DNA from: Siccirubricoccus phaeus
GTDB lineage: Bacteria > Pseudomonadota > Alphaproteobacteria > Acetobacterales > Acetobacteraceae
NCBI RefSeq assembly: GCF_008360935.1
Contig: NZ_SRXO01000004.1
Coordinates: forward strand, 124,001-188,000
Length of the DNA: 64,000 bases
Direction: 5' to 3'
This document shows positions 17,701 to 24,243 of this stretch, one piece after another. The translations under genes and the position numbers were made by a program. Below the pieces are notes generated by a model. That model saw nothing but the letters and a program-made list of their open reading frames with translations, had not been told where the DNA came from and did no database searches. Each line of letters opens with the position of its first letter. Position 1 is the first letter of the stretch.

Positions 17701-17942
17701 TCCGTGGCTGGCAGGAGGGCTGCGAGCACGCAGGCCCGCACGAGCACCAGCGGCTTCCGCCCCTTCCAGTACGCGCCGAGGATGGTGAGCGTCTGGCCAG
17801 TGTTGGCCTTGCGCTCCTTCTGCGCCTCGATGCCGACCTTCTGCGCGGGGAAGGCCCGCTCGATGAGGGCGGGCGCGTCCCTCAGGCTGAACGGTTCCAG
17901 GCCGCGCGCGGCGGGGCGGGCAAGCTCGACAACGGTGTCCAT
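14760..17942 (-). CDS. DUF1156 adenine-specific DNA methylase
   Basis: A 1060-aa predicted DNA N6-adenine methyltransferase. The SAM-binding motif DPFAGGGSIPFEAARIG is near residue 240 and the catalytic DPPY (WIYDPPYADAVN) near 664, so the motif I-to-IV order is like alpha/zeta-type methylases with a very large insert. The N-terminal segment with AFPAQKVGIEAQKERK and LGAYWKGRKPLVLVRA is the DUF1156 signature as I know it. The ATG at 17942 follows the DUF3780 stop by 16 bases. In such systems the methylase is expected to mark self DNA, by analogy with BREX and restriction systems; that is inference. Confidence 0.9.
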   Translation of the reverse strand: MDTVVELARPAARGLEPFSLRDAPALIERAFPAQKVGIEAQKERKANTGQTLTILGAYWKGRKPLVLVRACVLAALLPATDDPDGDLEVFEALMGMDDGGMLRRQPTIGADLVWGSTAVSAAEKAEYIEVTHLPGGRESKAKWRRIALEHITKAEDRRAERERIQAIRESLKERAFLALPFAEQVSLCGRAEEVENLSDLQDPLRLGVWARVNAHLGTNASSLPDLIRQLGIARYGHAPKVGDPFAGGGSIPFEAARIGCEANASDLNPIAAMLNWGSLNIIGASEEARRRIAAEQERVLAVVEEEILRLGIEQSDDGHRAKAYLYCLEAVDPQTGWLVPLAPSWVVSQDKRCIARLVPDRRRKRFDIQIVEGASHAEILAARRGTLVDGSVVYTLAIREGGEEVEWRIPFARLRGDGEGPQQADGSTGNLLRRWEKPDVAPRPHQWVADAEPVMAGSGPGAWIGGDILQERLYCVQWMDGEDVRQGKARPRLFFAAPTTNDIARDCRIEAIVKENLAVWQERGLVPDMTIEAGDKTSEPIRTRGWTHWHHLFTPRHLLMLAKTMEASLGSEEEAALRVALARVLDRSAKLCQWSSTPAQDLPLRVFVNQALNTLASWGGRAFHGYKIAYVLDLERATPIAGKGNIRVGGASTNRTPSDLWIYDPPYADAVNYHEITEFFIAWLRKNPPGPFAAWTWDSRRPLAIQGKGDKFRADMVAAFKAMADHMPENGLQVCMFTHTDAGVWADMAQIVWGAGLQVTAAWYVSTETTSELKKGGYVQGTVLLVLRKRRGSEQAYRDEIVPAIRHRVEEQVRTLMGLNQRARGRQRDENLFSRADLQMAGYAAAMEVLTGCTHIDGVDMTREALRPRVRGERGLVEEMIDLAVQTATELMTPEGIEESLWERLTATERFYLTMTEAEADRPQGQPGGKLDDYQNFAKAYRADGWEDLMADKTPNKACLKGPAEFRRALMTGHAFSEGILRPTLYAINELRLATEREEDPRTAADRVLHGLRDHFGEWVRQRASVRAVAAWFGRMWARNRPAEASAARQLAGIIQSERL

Positions 17943-17958
17943 GGAATCCGTCCTGGGT

Positions 17959-18621
17959 TCAGGCCGCGGGGAGCGGGAGCTCAAAGAGGGGCAGGGACGT
18001 CGCGCTCTCGCGGTGCTTCGGCGCCGGGCCGCGCGGCCCGGCGCCGGTCTCGGCCGGGCCGCCCGACAGCAGCATGGCGAGGCCACGGGCGACGCGCGGC
18101 GTCGGGTTGGCGGCCACCCGCCCGGCCAGCCACCAGCGCTCCTCCGGGCGGAGCGCCTGCCAACTCGCAAGGATAGCCGGGATGTCCGCCTCGTCCCCGG
18201 CCGACACAGGCCAGGCTAGCGCCAGCAGCTCCAGGCCGAGCATCCGCTCGACCCGGTTCTCACCCGCCTGCCAGCGGCCGGGGGGAAGGTCCAGCGCGCG
18301 GAGGCGCTCGTTGAACTCGCGCTTCACCGGCTCGGCGATGGTGCCCCAGTGGGCGCGGGACATCCGGCACCGCTCCAGCTCGTCCGGCCGTCCCGCGGCG
18401 TGGCCCACGATGCCGAAATCCTCGACGAAGGTGACCTCCCCGGTCCGGCCCGTCGGCACCAGTACCTTCAGGTGGTGGGGCCAGTCGAGCACCGGGCATC
18501 CGAAGCCGGTGACGGCGGCCGACTGGGCCTGCCGCTTCGCTGCGGAGACGGCGCCGCGCGCATCCACCACGGCGGCATCCGCCCTCTCCGGCTTGCGGCG
18601 GCGGGTGGGAACCTTGCTCAT
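17959..18621 (-). CDS. DUF3780 anti-phage-associated protein
   Basis: A 220-aa protein assigned to DUF3780 from context and general pattern: a basic N-terminus (MSKVPTRRRKPERAD), the conserved-looking FGCPVLDWPHHLKVLVP, then FVEDFGIVGH, MSRAHWGTIAEPVKREFNERL and a C-terminal ELLALAWPV / RPEERWWL helical part. The ATG at 18621 overlaps the DUF499 stop (ATGA), so the two genes are coupled. The biochemical function of the family is not known to me. It sits between the ATPase and the methylase in the operon. Confidence 0.8.
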   Translation of the reverse strand: MSKVPTRRRKPERADAAVVDARGAVSAAKRQAQSAAVTGFGCPVLDWPHHLKVLVPTGRTGEVTFVEDFGIVGHAAGRPDELERCRMSRAHWGTIAEPVKREFNERLRALDLPPGRWQAGENRVERMLGLELLALAWPVSAGDEADIPAILASWQALRPEERWWLAGRVAANPTPRVARGLAMLLSGGPAETGAGPRGPAPKHRESATSLPLFELPLPAA

Positions 18622-21600
18622 GCCGACACCGTCGTGGGCTGGGTGATGCAATTGCGCGGGTCGACGATGTCGAGGCGGAGCTCATCCACGAAGCCAATCA
18701 GATCCCGCCCGGTCGGGAAGCTGACGCTGCGGGCCTCGGCCGTGACCGGGGCGTCATCGCCACCCACGGCCGCGCGGACGACCTCGATGACCCTGGCGAT
18801 GGCGTCGCCCGTCAGGCGCGTGTCGCCGCCGAGGCGCATCATCACCGCCGACTGGCCCTCGCCGACGCTGAGGGACGCGACCTGGGCCTTGGCGGCCGCC
18901 GCGTTGAGCGCGTCCGCCAGCTGGAACACGTCGGCCGTGCTCGTCCGGCGAAGGGTCAAGGACAGGACGGCCGGGCGGTTCTCGTCCACCCAGTCGGCGA
19001 CCGTCGGCGGGTCGTCACCTGGGGGATCGTCATCGATCCTGTCGTTCAGCCGGACGGAGAAGGTCTCCTCCCCCTCGATCTCGCCGTCCACGGCGAGGGC
19101 GCGGACCATGACCTCGCCGCTGCCAGCGACAGGGAACGGTCCCTCGTAGACGGTGCCGGACTCCCGCGGGGACAGGCCGCCAAGCGTGTAGCGGATGGTG
19201 GCCGCGGAGGGGCGCGCCACCAGCTCGACCATCTTGCCCTGGGCCGAGGGGATGACCCGGTGCTGGATGGTGATCTGGTTCCGCCAGGTCACCGGCTCCC
19301 CGGTCGGGTGCTGGCCGGAGGGATCCACGACCAGGAAGGACCACCGCAGGGCGGAGGTCTTGAAGCGGAGGTCCGTGATCTCCGGGCTGTCCGTCGACAC
19401 GGCGGCGCCCTCAGCGGCATGGACGCGAGGCGTCGGGCCCGCGTCCAGCGCCTGGACCGAGAGCGTGACCTCGCCGGTGGCCGGGTCGCGGTGCTCCTGC
19501 GTGACCGACACGCGGGTCTTGTCCGGGGTGAAGGGCCCGCGCTCCACGCGGCCGTTCTCGCGGTCGCGCCACTGCTTCTTGCTGATGGCGAGGCGCTTCA
19601 CCGCCTCCAGCCCGCCCGGCGGCAGCCAGACGAACTCGGGCTTCTCTTTTGCCTTGGCCGTGATGTCGGACCACGGGATCGTCTTGAAGGCGTCGCCCTG
19701 CGGCCAGAGCTGGTCCTCGATGCGGGCCTTCAGCATGTCGGCCTTCGCCTCGGGGTCGCGGATCAGCTTGCCGACCTTGTCCAGCGCCGTCTCGACCGCC
19801 ATCTCGCCCGCGAGGCTGGAGCGGCCGCTCTGGTCGCGGGCCGTCCTCAGCTCCAGCTTGGCCTCCAGCAGGCCGGTGCCCTGGCCGGGCTTCCGGCCCG
19901 GGTACCAGACCCGGTTGAAGGTCTGCTCGATAGTGGTGAGCAGGTCGAACTCGGCCGCATTGCGCCGGTCCTGCACCTCCTCCCGCAGCGGGTCGTCAGT
20001 GCGGAGCTCCTTCAGCACCTTCTCAGCCGCGTAGAGGCGGCGCATCGCGCCCTCCAGGCTGGCGAAGTGCGTGGAGCTCCCCGTCACGACGAGGAAGTTG
20101 TTCTTCTGGACGAAGCCGCCGAACAGCTTCTCCGCCATTTCCGGCGGCAGCTTGCTGTCCGGGCTGATGACGATGAGCTTGCGGTCCTTCGAGAGGTCGA
20201 TGTCGCCGAGCTCCGGCAGCGGCAGGACGTCCTGGTACGCCTTCCCCTGTCCGGCGGCGGGCGCGAAGACAACGCGGAGCCGGTCGGAGATGCCCTGGTC
20301 GATCCGGTTCTGCGGCGCCTTCTCGGCCTCGCTCTGGAGCCGCTTGGTGATGTTCTCCTGGGGTGCGAAGTAGACCACGTCGCCGACGCCGCGGTGCAGG
20401 TACCATGCCGCCTTCAGCAGCGAGTCGAAGGCGGCGGCGAACTCGTCCGCCGCCCGACCTGGCGCGATCAGGCACTCGACGGTCTGGTCACGGGTCAGGC
20501 CCGCCTTGGCGTCCAGACCCCGCATGAGCGAGGCGGCCAGGATTACGTTGGCGACCTGGGTGCCCGCGTCCGTGCCGGTCTCGCGGTCGATGGTTTCCGC
20601 ATTGGACTGGCCGTTGTCGGCGATATCCTTGGCGATCGCCTCCTGCAGGTCGGACAACGGCAGAACCTCGTTCCGCATGTCCGGGTCATTGAGGTCCATG
20701 TGCTGGACCCCGATGAGGTGGACCGTGTTCGGGCGCCCCTCCTGCCAGACGTCGCGGACCACGCGGCTCACCATCCGCAGCAGGCCGCGGGTCTGCCGGA
20801 ACTTCTCGTTGTTCCGGAACATGGCGACCACGTCGCGCAGGCGCGGGTGGAACGGGTAGCAACGGTGGATCTCGTCCGCGAACTGCTCCGGTGTCTTCGC
20901 CACCATGCGAGAGCGGACCGCCTCGTCCATGGCCTTGGCGTAGGCGTCAGCCACCTTGTCCACCTGGACCCGATCAGGCAGCTTCTCGAACAGGCGGCGG
21001 CGCAGGATCTCGAAGATCTCGTTCGAGTTCAGCGCAACCGGCGTGATCTCCTTCGCGCTGCGCCGGACCTCCTGGTCGAGGTTCGACAGCACCTGGGAGA
21101 GGCTCTTGCTGGCGCCCTGGTAGGCGGCCGACAGGTTGGAGACGACCACCATGGTGCGCGGCAGCTTGATGGCCGCCGAGAGCAGGTTCGCCAGCGCGTA
21201 GGTGGCGACGTTTGCCAGCGTGCCCTGGCCGACTGCCAGGGTCTGGGCGTTGTCGAGCCAGGGGGGCAGCTCGTCGAGGAGGATGAGGGTCGGCTCGTCG
21301 CCGATGAGCGCCATCCAGTCCTTCTCGTCCGGCGCCTTCGGCCCCGACTGCCAGAACTTGGCGAAGGCGTCGGCCTTGCCAAGCTGGCTGGCGATCTCGC
21401 CCCAGATGAAGTGGTCGGGGTTGGTGCGGCCGGAGAAGGCCACGACGCGGGCGGCGCCGAAGCCACTCGGCGCCTTGATGCCGTTGGCGTCCAGCACCTT
21501 GGTGCGCAGGGTGGGAGCCTTCGCGACGAGGCCGAAGGCGACCATGAGGTGCGTCTTACCGCCGCCCATGGCCTGGGTGAGGGTGTAGACCGCCTGGTCG

Positions 21601-21797
21601 CTGCGGCCGTCGAGCCGGGCGATGCCGAGCTCGAACATCTGCCGCATGCCGCCCGTGACGTGGTTTCGGGCGAAGAACGCCTCCGCATCCCTCTCGGCCG
21701 CCTTGATGACCTGGGCGATGTCCTCGATGTCCGGCTCCGGGTCGGCCCGGAGGACGCTGGGGTGGGGACGGCAGGCGTCCCGGACGGTGAGCAGCAT
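18618..21797 (-). CDS. DUF499 P-loop ATPase, anti-phage associated
   Basis: A 1059-aa P-loop protein. Walker A is AMGGGKTHLM near residue 80 and Walker B is LILLDELPPW near 171, typical of DUF499. N-terminal residues 1-60 are helical, the ATPase runs to about 450, then a large region follows with IDLSKDRKLIVISPD and, near the C-terminus, beta-rich segments that look like small Ig-like folds. A ribosome site (AGGAGA) precedes ATG 21797. It follows the ribbon-helix-helix gene by 12 bases. DUF499 proteins resemble BREX BrxC/PglY ATPases in general layout, so a sensing or loading role is a reasonable guess. Confidence 0.9.
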   Translation of the reverse strand: MLLTVRDACRPHPSVLRADPEPDIEDIAQVIKAAERDAEAFFARNHVTGGMRQMFELGIARLDGRSDQAVYTLTQAMGGGKTHLMVAFGLVAKAPTLRTKVLDANGIKAPSGFGAARVVAFSGRTNPDHFIWGEIASQLGKADAFAKFWQSGPKAPDEKDWMALIGDEPTLILLDELPPWLDNAQTLAVGQGTLANVATYALANLLSAAIKLPRTMVVVSNLSAAYQGASKSLSQVLSNLDQEVRRSAKEITPVALNSNEIFEILRRRLFEKLPDRVQVDKVADAYAKAMDEAVRSRMVAKTPEQFADEIHRCYPFHPRLRDVVAMFRNNEKFRQTRGLLRMVSRVVRDVWQEGRPNTVHLIGVQHMDLNDPDMRNEVLPLSDLQEAIAKDIADNGQSNAETIDRETGTDAGTQVANVILAASLMRGLDAKAGLTRDQTVECLIAPGRAADEFAAAFDSLLKAAWYLHRGVGDVVYFAPQENITKRLQSEAEKAPQNRIDQGISDRLRVVFAPAAGQGKAYQDVLPLPELGDIDLSKDRKLIVISPDSKLPPEMAEKLFGGFVQKNNFLVVTGSSTHFASLEGAMRRLYAAEKVLKELRTDDPLREEVQDRRNAAEFDLLTTIEQTFNRVWYPGRKPGQGTGLLEAKLELRTARDQSGRSSLAGEMAVETALDKVGKLIRDPEAKADMLKARIEDQLWPQGDAFKTIPWSDITAKAKEKPEFVWLPPGGLEAVKRLAISKKQWRDRENGRVERGPFTPDKTRVSVTQEHRDPATGEVTLSVQALDAGPTPRVHAAEGAAVSTDSPEITDLRFKTSALRWSFLVVDPSGQHPTGEPVTWRNQITIQHRVIPSAQGKMVELVARPSAATIRYTLGGLSPRESGTVYEGPFPVAGSGEVMVRALAVDGEIEGEETFSVRLNDRIDDDPPGDDPPTVADWVDENRPAVLSLTLRRTSTADVFQLADALNAAAAKAQVASLSVGEGQSAVMMRLGGDTRLTGDAIARVIEVVRAAVGGDDAPVTAEARSVSFPTGRDLIGFVDELRLDIVDPRNCITQPTTVSA

Positions 21798-21809
21798 GCC
21801 CCGGTCTCC

Positions 21810-22004
21810 TCAGGCGTTCGGCTGCGTGGGGACGGGCGTCTCGCGCCCGAGGAACTCGGCGAGGGCCTGCTGGACGAGGCTGGAGGCGCTGACGCCCCGC
21901 TCGATGGCCAGGATCTTCGTGCGCCGGATGATCTCGGCGTCGATCACGACGAGGAACTGGCGCCTGTCGGGACCCTGCCGGTCCTGCTCAGTGTCCCCGC
22001 CCAT
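21810..22004 (-). CDS. ribbon-helix-helix regulator of the defence operon
   Basis: A 64-aa protein. The strand RRQFLVVIDAEIIRRT, helix KILAIERGVSAS and helix SLVQQALAEFLG give the CopG/MetJ-like ribbon-helix-helix pattern. It is the first gene of the DUF499 operon, with AAGGAGAG upstream of ATG 22004. An AT-rich segment with an inverted repeat lies just upstream (22031-22054). It probably represses its own operon so that expression of the large ATPase, methylase and helicase stays low. Confidence 0.8.
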   Translation of the reverse strand: MGGDTEQDRQGPDRRQFLVVIDAEIIRRTKILAIERGVSASSLVQQALAEFLGRETPVPTQPNA

Positions 22005-22030
22005 GCCCTGCTCTCCTTAGGCGCTAGATG

Positions 22031-22054
22031 CCTATAGAAGAATATAACCATAGG
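22031..22054 (-). promoter_or_regulatory. inverted repeat upstream of the defence operon
   Basis: CCTAT at 22031-22035 and ATAGG at 22050-22054 form an inverted repeat with a 14-base AT-rich spacer that contains TATATT on the minus strand, a likely -10. This is the only AT-rich island nearby. A similar CCTAT/ATAGG repeat stands before the other RHH gene (38262-38283). Likely operator for the RHH protein. Confidence 0.5.
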
Positions 22055-22353
22055 TTGGGATAGACCGGAAGAAGTTTCGCTCAGGAATCCGATCGAAAGT
22101 GGGCACCTGTGGCCGGAAATCCTTGATGCGTCCCAGTGCGGCTGCCCCCTCGGATCGCCGGACGTAGGTAACCGTCCGGTCTGGCCGCCTTTCCTGGCTA
22201 CTGAGGGTTGCTGAGGCTGGCGACCTTATCGTCGGGCGTAAGGTCGATTGTAAGGTCATGAGCAGCGAGGCGGTCGCGGCGCGATAAAGCGCGGCTCATT
22301 GCTGCGCCCTGCGCAACGAACTAGGACAAGGAGCGTCTCGGCAGGAAGGATCT
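22055..22353. other. intergenic region
   Basis: About 300 bases between the divergent RHH and GPGGGLY genes. It should hold both promoters; no gene, RNA or repeat was recognised beyond the inverted repeat at its left edge. Confidence 0.4.
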
Positions 22354-22842
22354 ATGTCCCGTTTCAGAAGCCTCGTTTTGGCTGTGCTCGCACTTTCACC
22401 GGTGAGTGCCTTCGCGGATTGTCCAGTGGGGAGTTGGGCCAGCAGCCTGTATGCGGGTCCGGGTGGCGGGCTGTACGCTGGGCCCGGCGGCGGCCTCTAT
22501 GAAGGTCCTGGCGGCGGTCTCTACCGAGGGCCAGGAGGTGGTCTCTATGAAGGCCCAGGCGGTGGTCTCTACCAAGGCCCAGGTGGCGGTCTCTACCAAG
22601 GGCCGGGAGGCGGTCTCTACCGCGGGCCGGGAGGCGGGCTGAGCGAGGGGCCCGGCGGCGGATTGTCTCGAGGGCCGGGCGGCGGGTTGTATCAAGGCCC
22701 TGGAGGCGGCCTCTATGAAGGCCCGGGCGAATACTGCAGCAACAGGCCGCCCTTGCCGGTCTTCGTGGAAATTCTCGACAGGCTCAATTTTCGTGCGGAA
22801 GCCGAGCTCATCCGCGCTCGCCTGAGGGAGCATCTTCGTTAG
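22354..22842 (+). CDS. secreted GPGGGLY octapeptide-repeat protein
   Basis: A 162-aa protein. Residues 1-21 are a signal peptide (MSRFRSLVLAVLALSPVSAFA) followed by DCPVGSW. From residue 35 there are eleven consecutive octapeptides of the form GPGGGLYx, where x is A, E, R or Q and Tyr is Ser in two units. The protein ends in a short globular tail, VFVEILDRLNFRAEAELIRA. AGGAAGGA precedes ATG 22354. Gly/Tyr-rich repeats suggest a flexible or self-associating extracellular or periplasmic protein. I recall similar repeats in uncharacterised alphaproteobacterial proteins, but no function. Confidence 0.8.
   Translation: MSRFRSLVLAVLALSPVSAFADCPVGSWASSLYAGPGGGLYAGPGGGLYEGPGGGLYRGPGGGLYEGPGGGLYQGPGGGLYQGPGGGLYRGPGGGLSEGPGGGLSRGPGGGLYQGPGGGLYEGPGEYCSNRPPLPVFVEILDRLNFRAEAELIRARLREHLR
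22456..22719 (+). repeat. eleven 24-base coding repeats
   Basis: Eleven near-identical 24-base units encode GPGGGLYx inside the gene at 22354-22842. Units differ mainly at the eighth codon and at synonymous positions, so unequal recombination or slippage has probably changed copy number. Confidence 0.85.
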
Positions 22843-22956
22843 AAGTCAAGTAAGGCCGTACGTCCGCCGCGAGCTGGGTGGCTCGTCCTACGACGCGCGA
22901 GTGGACGAGGGTTGCCCGCGTGGGCGGGCCTATCCTCAGCGCAGGGAGGACGAGCC

Positions 22957-23190
22957 GTGGTGGAGGATAGTACCGTCTTCGTCGGGATCGACGCGGCGAA
23001 GCTGAAGCACGCGGTGGCCGTGGCTGAGCCCGGCCGGAACGGCGAGGTACGCTACATTGGCGAGATCGAGGCCAGCCCCGAGGTGGTGCGGAAGCTGCTG
23101 GCCCAACTGGCCGCGTGGCATGGCAAGTTGCACGTGTGCTACAAGGTGGGGCTGACCGGCTACGGCCTTTACCGCCAAGTTGTCGCGCTC
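22957..23190 (+). pseudogene. 5' fragment of an IS110-family transposase
   Basis: GTG at 22957 with AGGGAGGA upstream starts a frame with FVGIDAAKLKHAVAVAEPGR, the RuvC-like DEDD N-terminus of IS110 transposases, continuing to KVGLTGYGLYRQVVALG. After about residue 77 the similarity ends abruptly near 23190, and the catalytic Ser domain is absent. The fragment lies about 100 bases left of a complete IS5-type element. Confidence 0.75.
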
Positions 23191-23232
23191 GGGCCCGCCT
23201 GCAGAGACGGGCGCCGCGCCCGAGCGCAGCAT

Positions 23233-23274
23233 GCTGGACGACGCGATGCCAGGGCTGGACGACGCGATGCCAGG
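23233..23274 (+). repeat. 21-base tandem duplication
   Basis: Two identical adjacent 21-base units lie between the IS110 fragment and the IS5-type element. In one frame they encode LDDAMPG twice before a stop at the IS border, so this may be the tail of a lost gene. Confidence 0.6.
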
Positions 23275-23286
23275 GGTCGAGGCTTA

Positions 23287-24143
23287 GAGCGGCTAACAAA
23301 ACGCATTTTGGTGCGTTATCTGGGTATGGCGAAGCCCCTGGTGCCTGACGACCTCTGGGCGGTCATCGAGCCGCTGTTGCCACCTGCGCGCCCGAGGCCG
23401 AAGGGTGGGCGGCCACCGGTGCCGGACCGTGCGGCGCTGACCGGCATTGTCTTCGTCCTCAAGACGGGTATCCAGTGGGAAGACCTGCCCGCCGAGATGG
23501 GCTGCGGGTCGGGCATGACCTGCTGGCGGCGGTTGCGGGACTGGCAGGCGGCCGGGGTGTGGGCCCGCCTGCACCGTGTGCTGCTGGAGAGGCTGCACGG
23601 CGCTGACAAGCTCGACTGGACCAGGGCCTCGCTGGACAGCGCGTCTGTCCCGGCGAAAAGGGGGGAGCGGCAACCGGCCCGAACCCGACGGACCGCGGCA
23701 GGCCGGGCACCAAGCGGCATGTTGTCGTCGATGGCCACGGCACCCCGCTCGGCCTGACGCTCAGCCCGGCCAACCGCAACGACAGCAAAATGCTGGCCGC
23801 CACCCTCGATGCCATCCCGCCGGTCCGGCGCCGCCGCCCGCCGGGCGGCAGGCCGCGGCGGCGCCCCGACAAGCTGCACGCCGACAAGAGCTATGACCAC
23901 CGTTTCTGCCGGGACGACTGCCGCCGCCGCGGCATCGTCCCGCGCATCGCCAGGCGCGGCATCGAGGACAGCACCCGGCTTGGGTGGCACCGCTGGAAAG
24001 TGGAGCGGACCCTGGCCTGGATGGCCCGCTTCCGCCGCCTCACCATCCGCTACGAACGACGCGAGGACATCCACCTCGCCTTCACCACCCTCGCCGCCGC
24101 CCTCATCTGCCTGAACCAGGTCAGGCGGTTGTGTTAGGCGCTC
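23287..24143 (+). mobile_element. IS5-family element (IS427-like), 857 bp
   Basis: The left end GAGCGGCTAACAAAACGC and the reverse complement of the right end, GAGCGCCTAACACAACCGC, are imperfect terminal inverted repeats. The element is flanked by TTA at 23284-23286 and 24144-24146, a 3-bp target duplication. Inside is one two-frame transposase gene (23326-24137). Size and layout fit the IS427 subgroup. It appears complete. Confidence 0.85.
23326..24137 (+). CDS. IS5-family transposase made by -1 frameshift
   Basis: The first frame begins with ATG 23326 (MAKPLVPDDLWAVIEPLLPP) and holds the N-terminal domain with GIVFVLKTGIQWEDLP and a DSASVPAK segment carrying the first catalytic Asp. It would stop at 23757. 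The second frame, in -1, continues with HVVVDGHGTPLGLTLS, NDSKML and DKSYD (second Asp), and ends with RWKVERTLAWM, the family's Y/R...E region. The slippery run A4G6 at 23656-23665 is where the frames join, as in many IS427-group elements. All DDE parts are present, so the element may be active. Confidence 0.85.
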
Positions 24144-24243
24144 TTAGACGGGTTCGGCAACCCGCTACCGGAAGTCTCGTGTCGGCACCCTGAAGCCACT
24201 GCCGAGTTGCAGGCCAGGTACCCGAGTATCCCGCGCGGGGCAG

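Noticed and set aside
10206-22004. DISARM or BREX system
   Set aside because: A PLD protein, SNF2 helicase and methylase occur, but DrmA/DrmB (DUF1998), PglZ and BrxL are absent, and DUF499/DUF1156/DUF3780 point to a different system.
19260-22037. 925-codon open frame on the plus strand
   Set aside because: It is the antisense shadow of the DUF499 ATPase gene.
22456-22719. CRISPR array
   Set aside because: The 24-base units are directly adjacent, without spacers, and encode a protein repeat.
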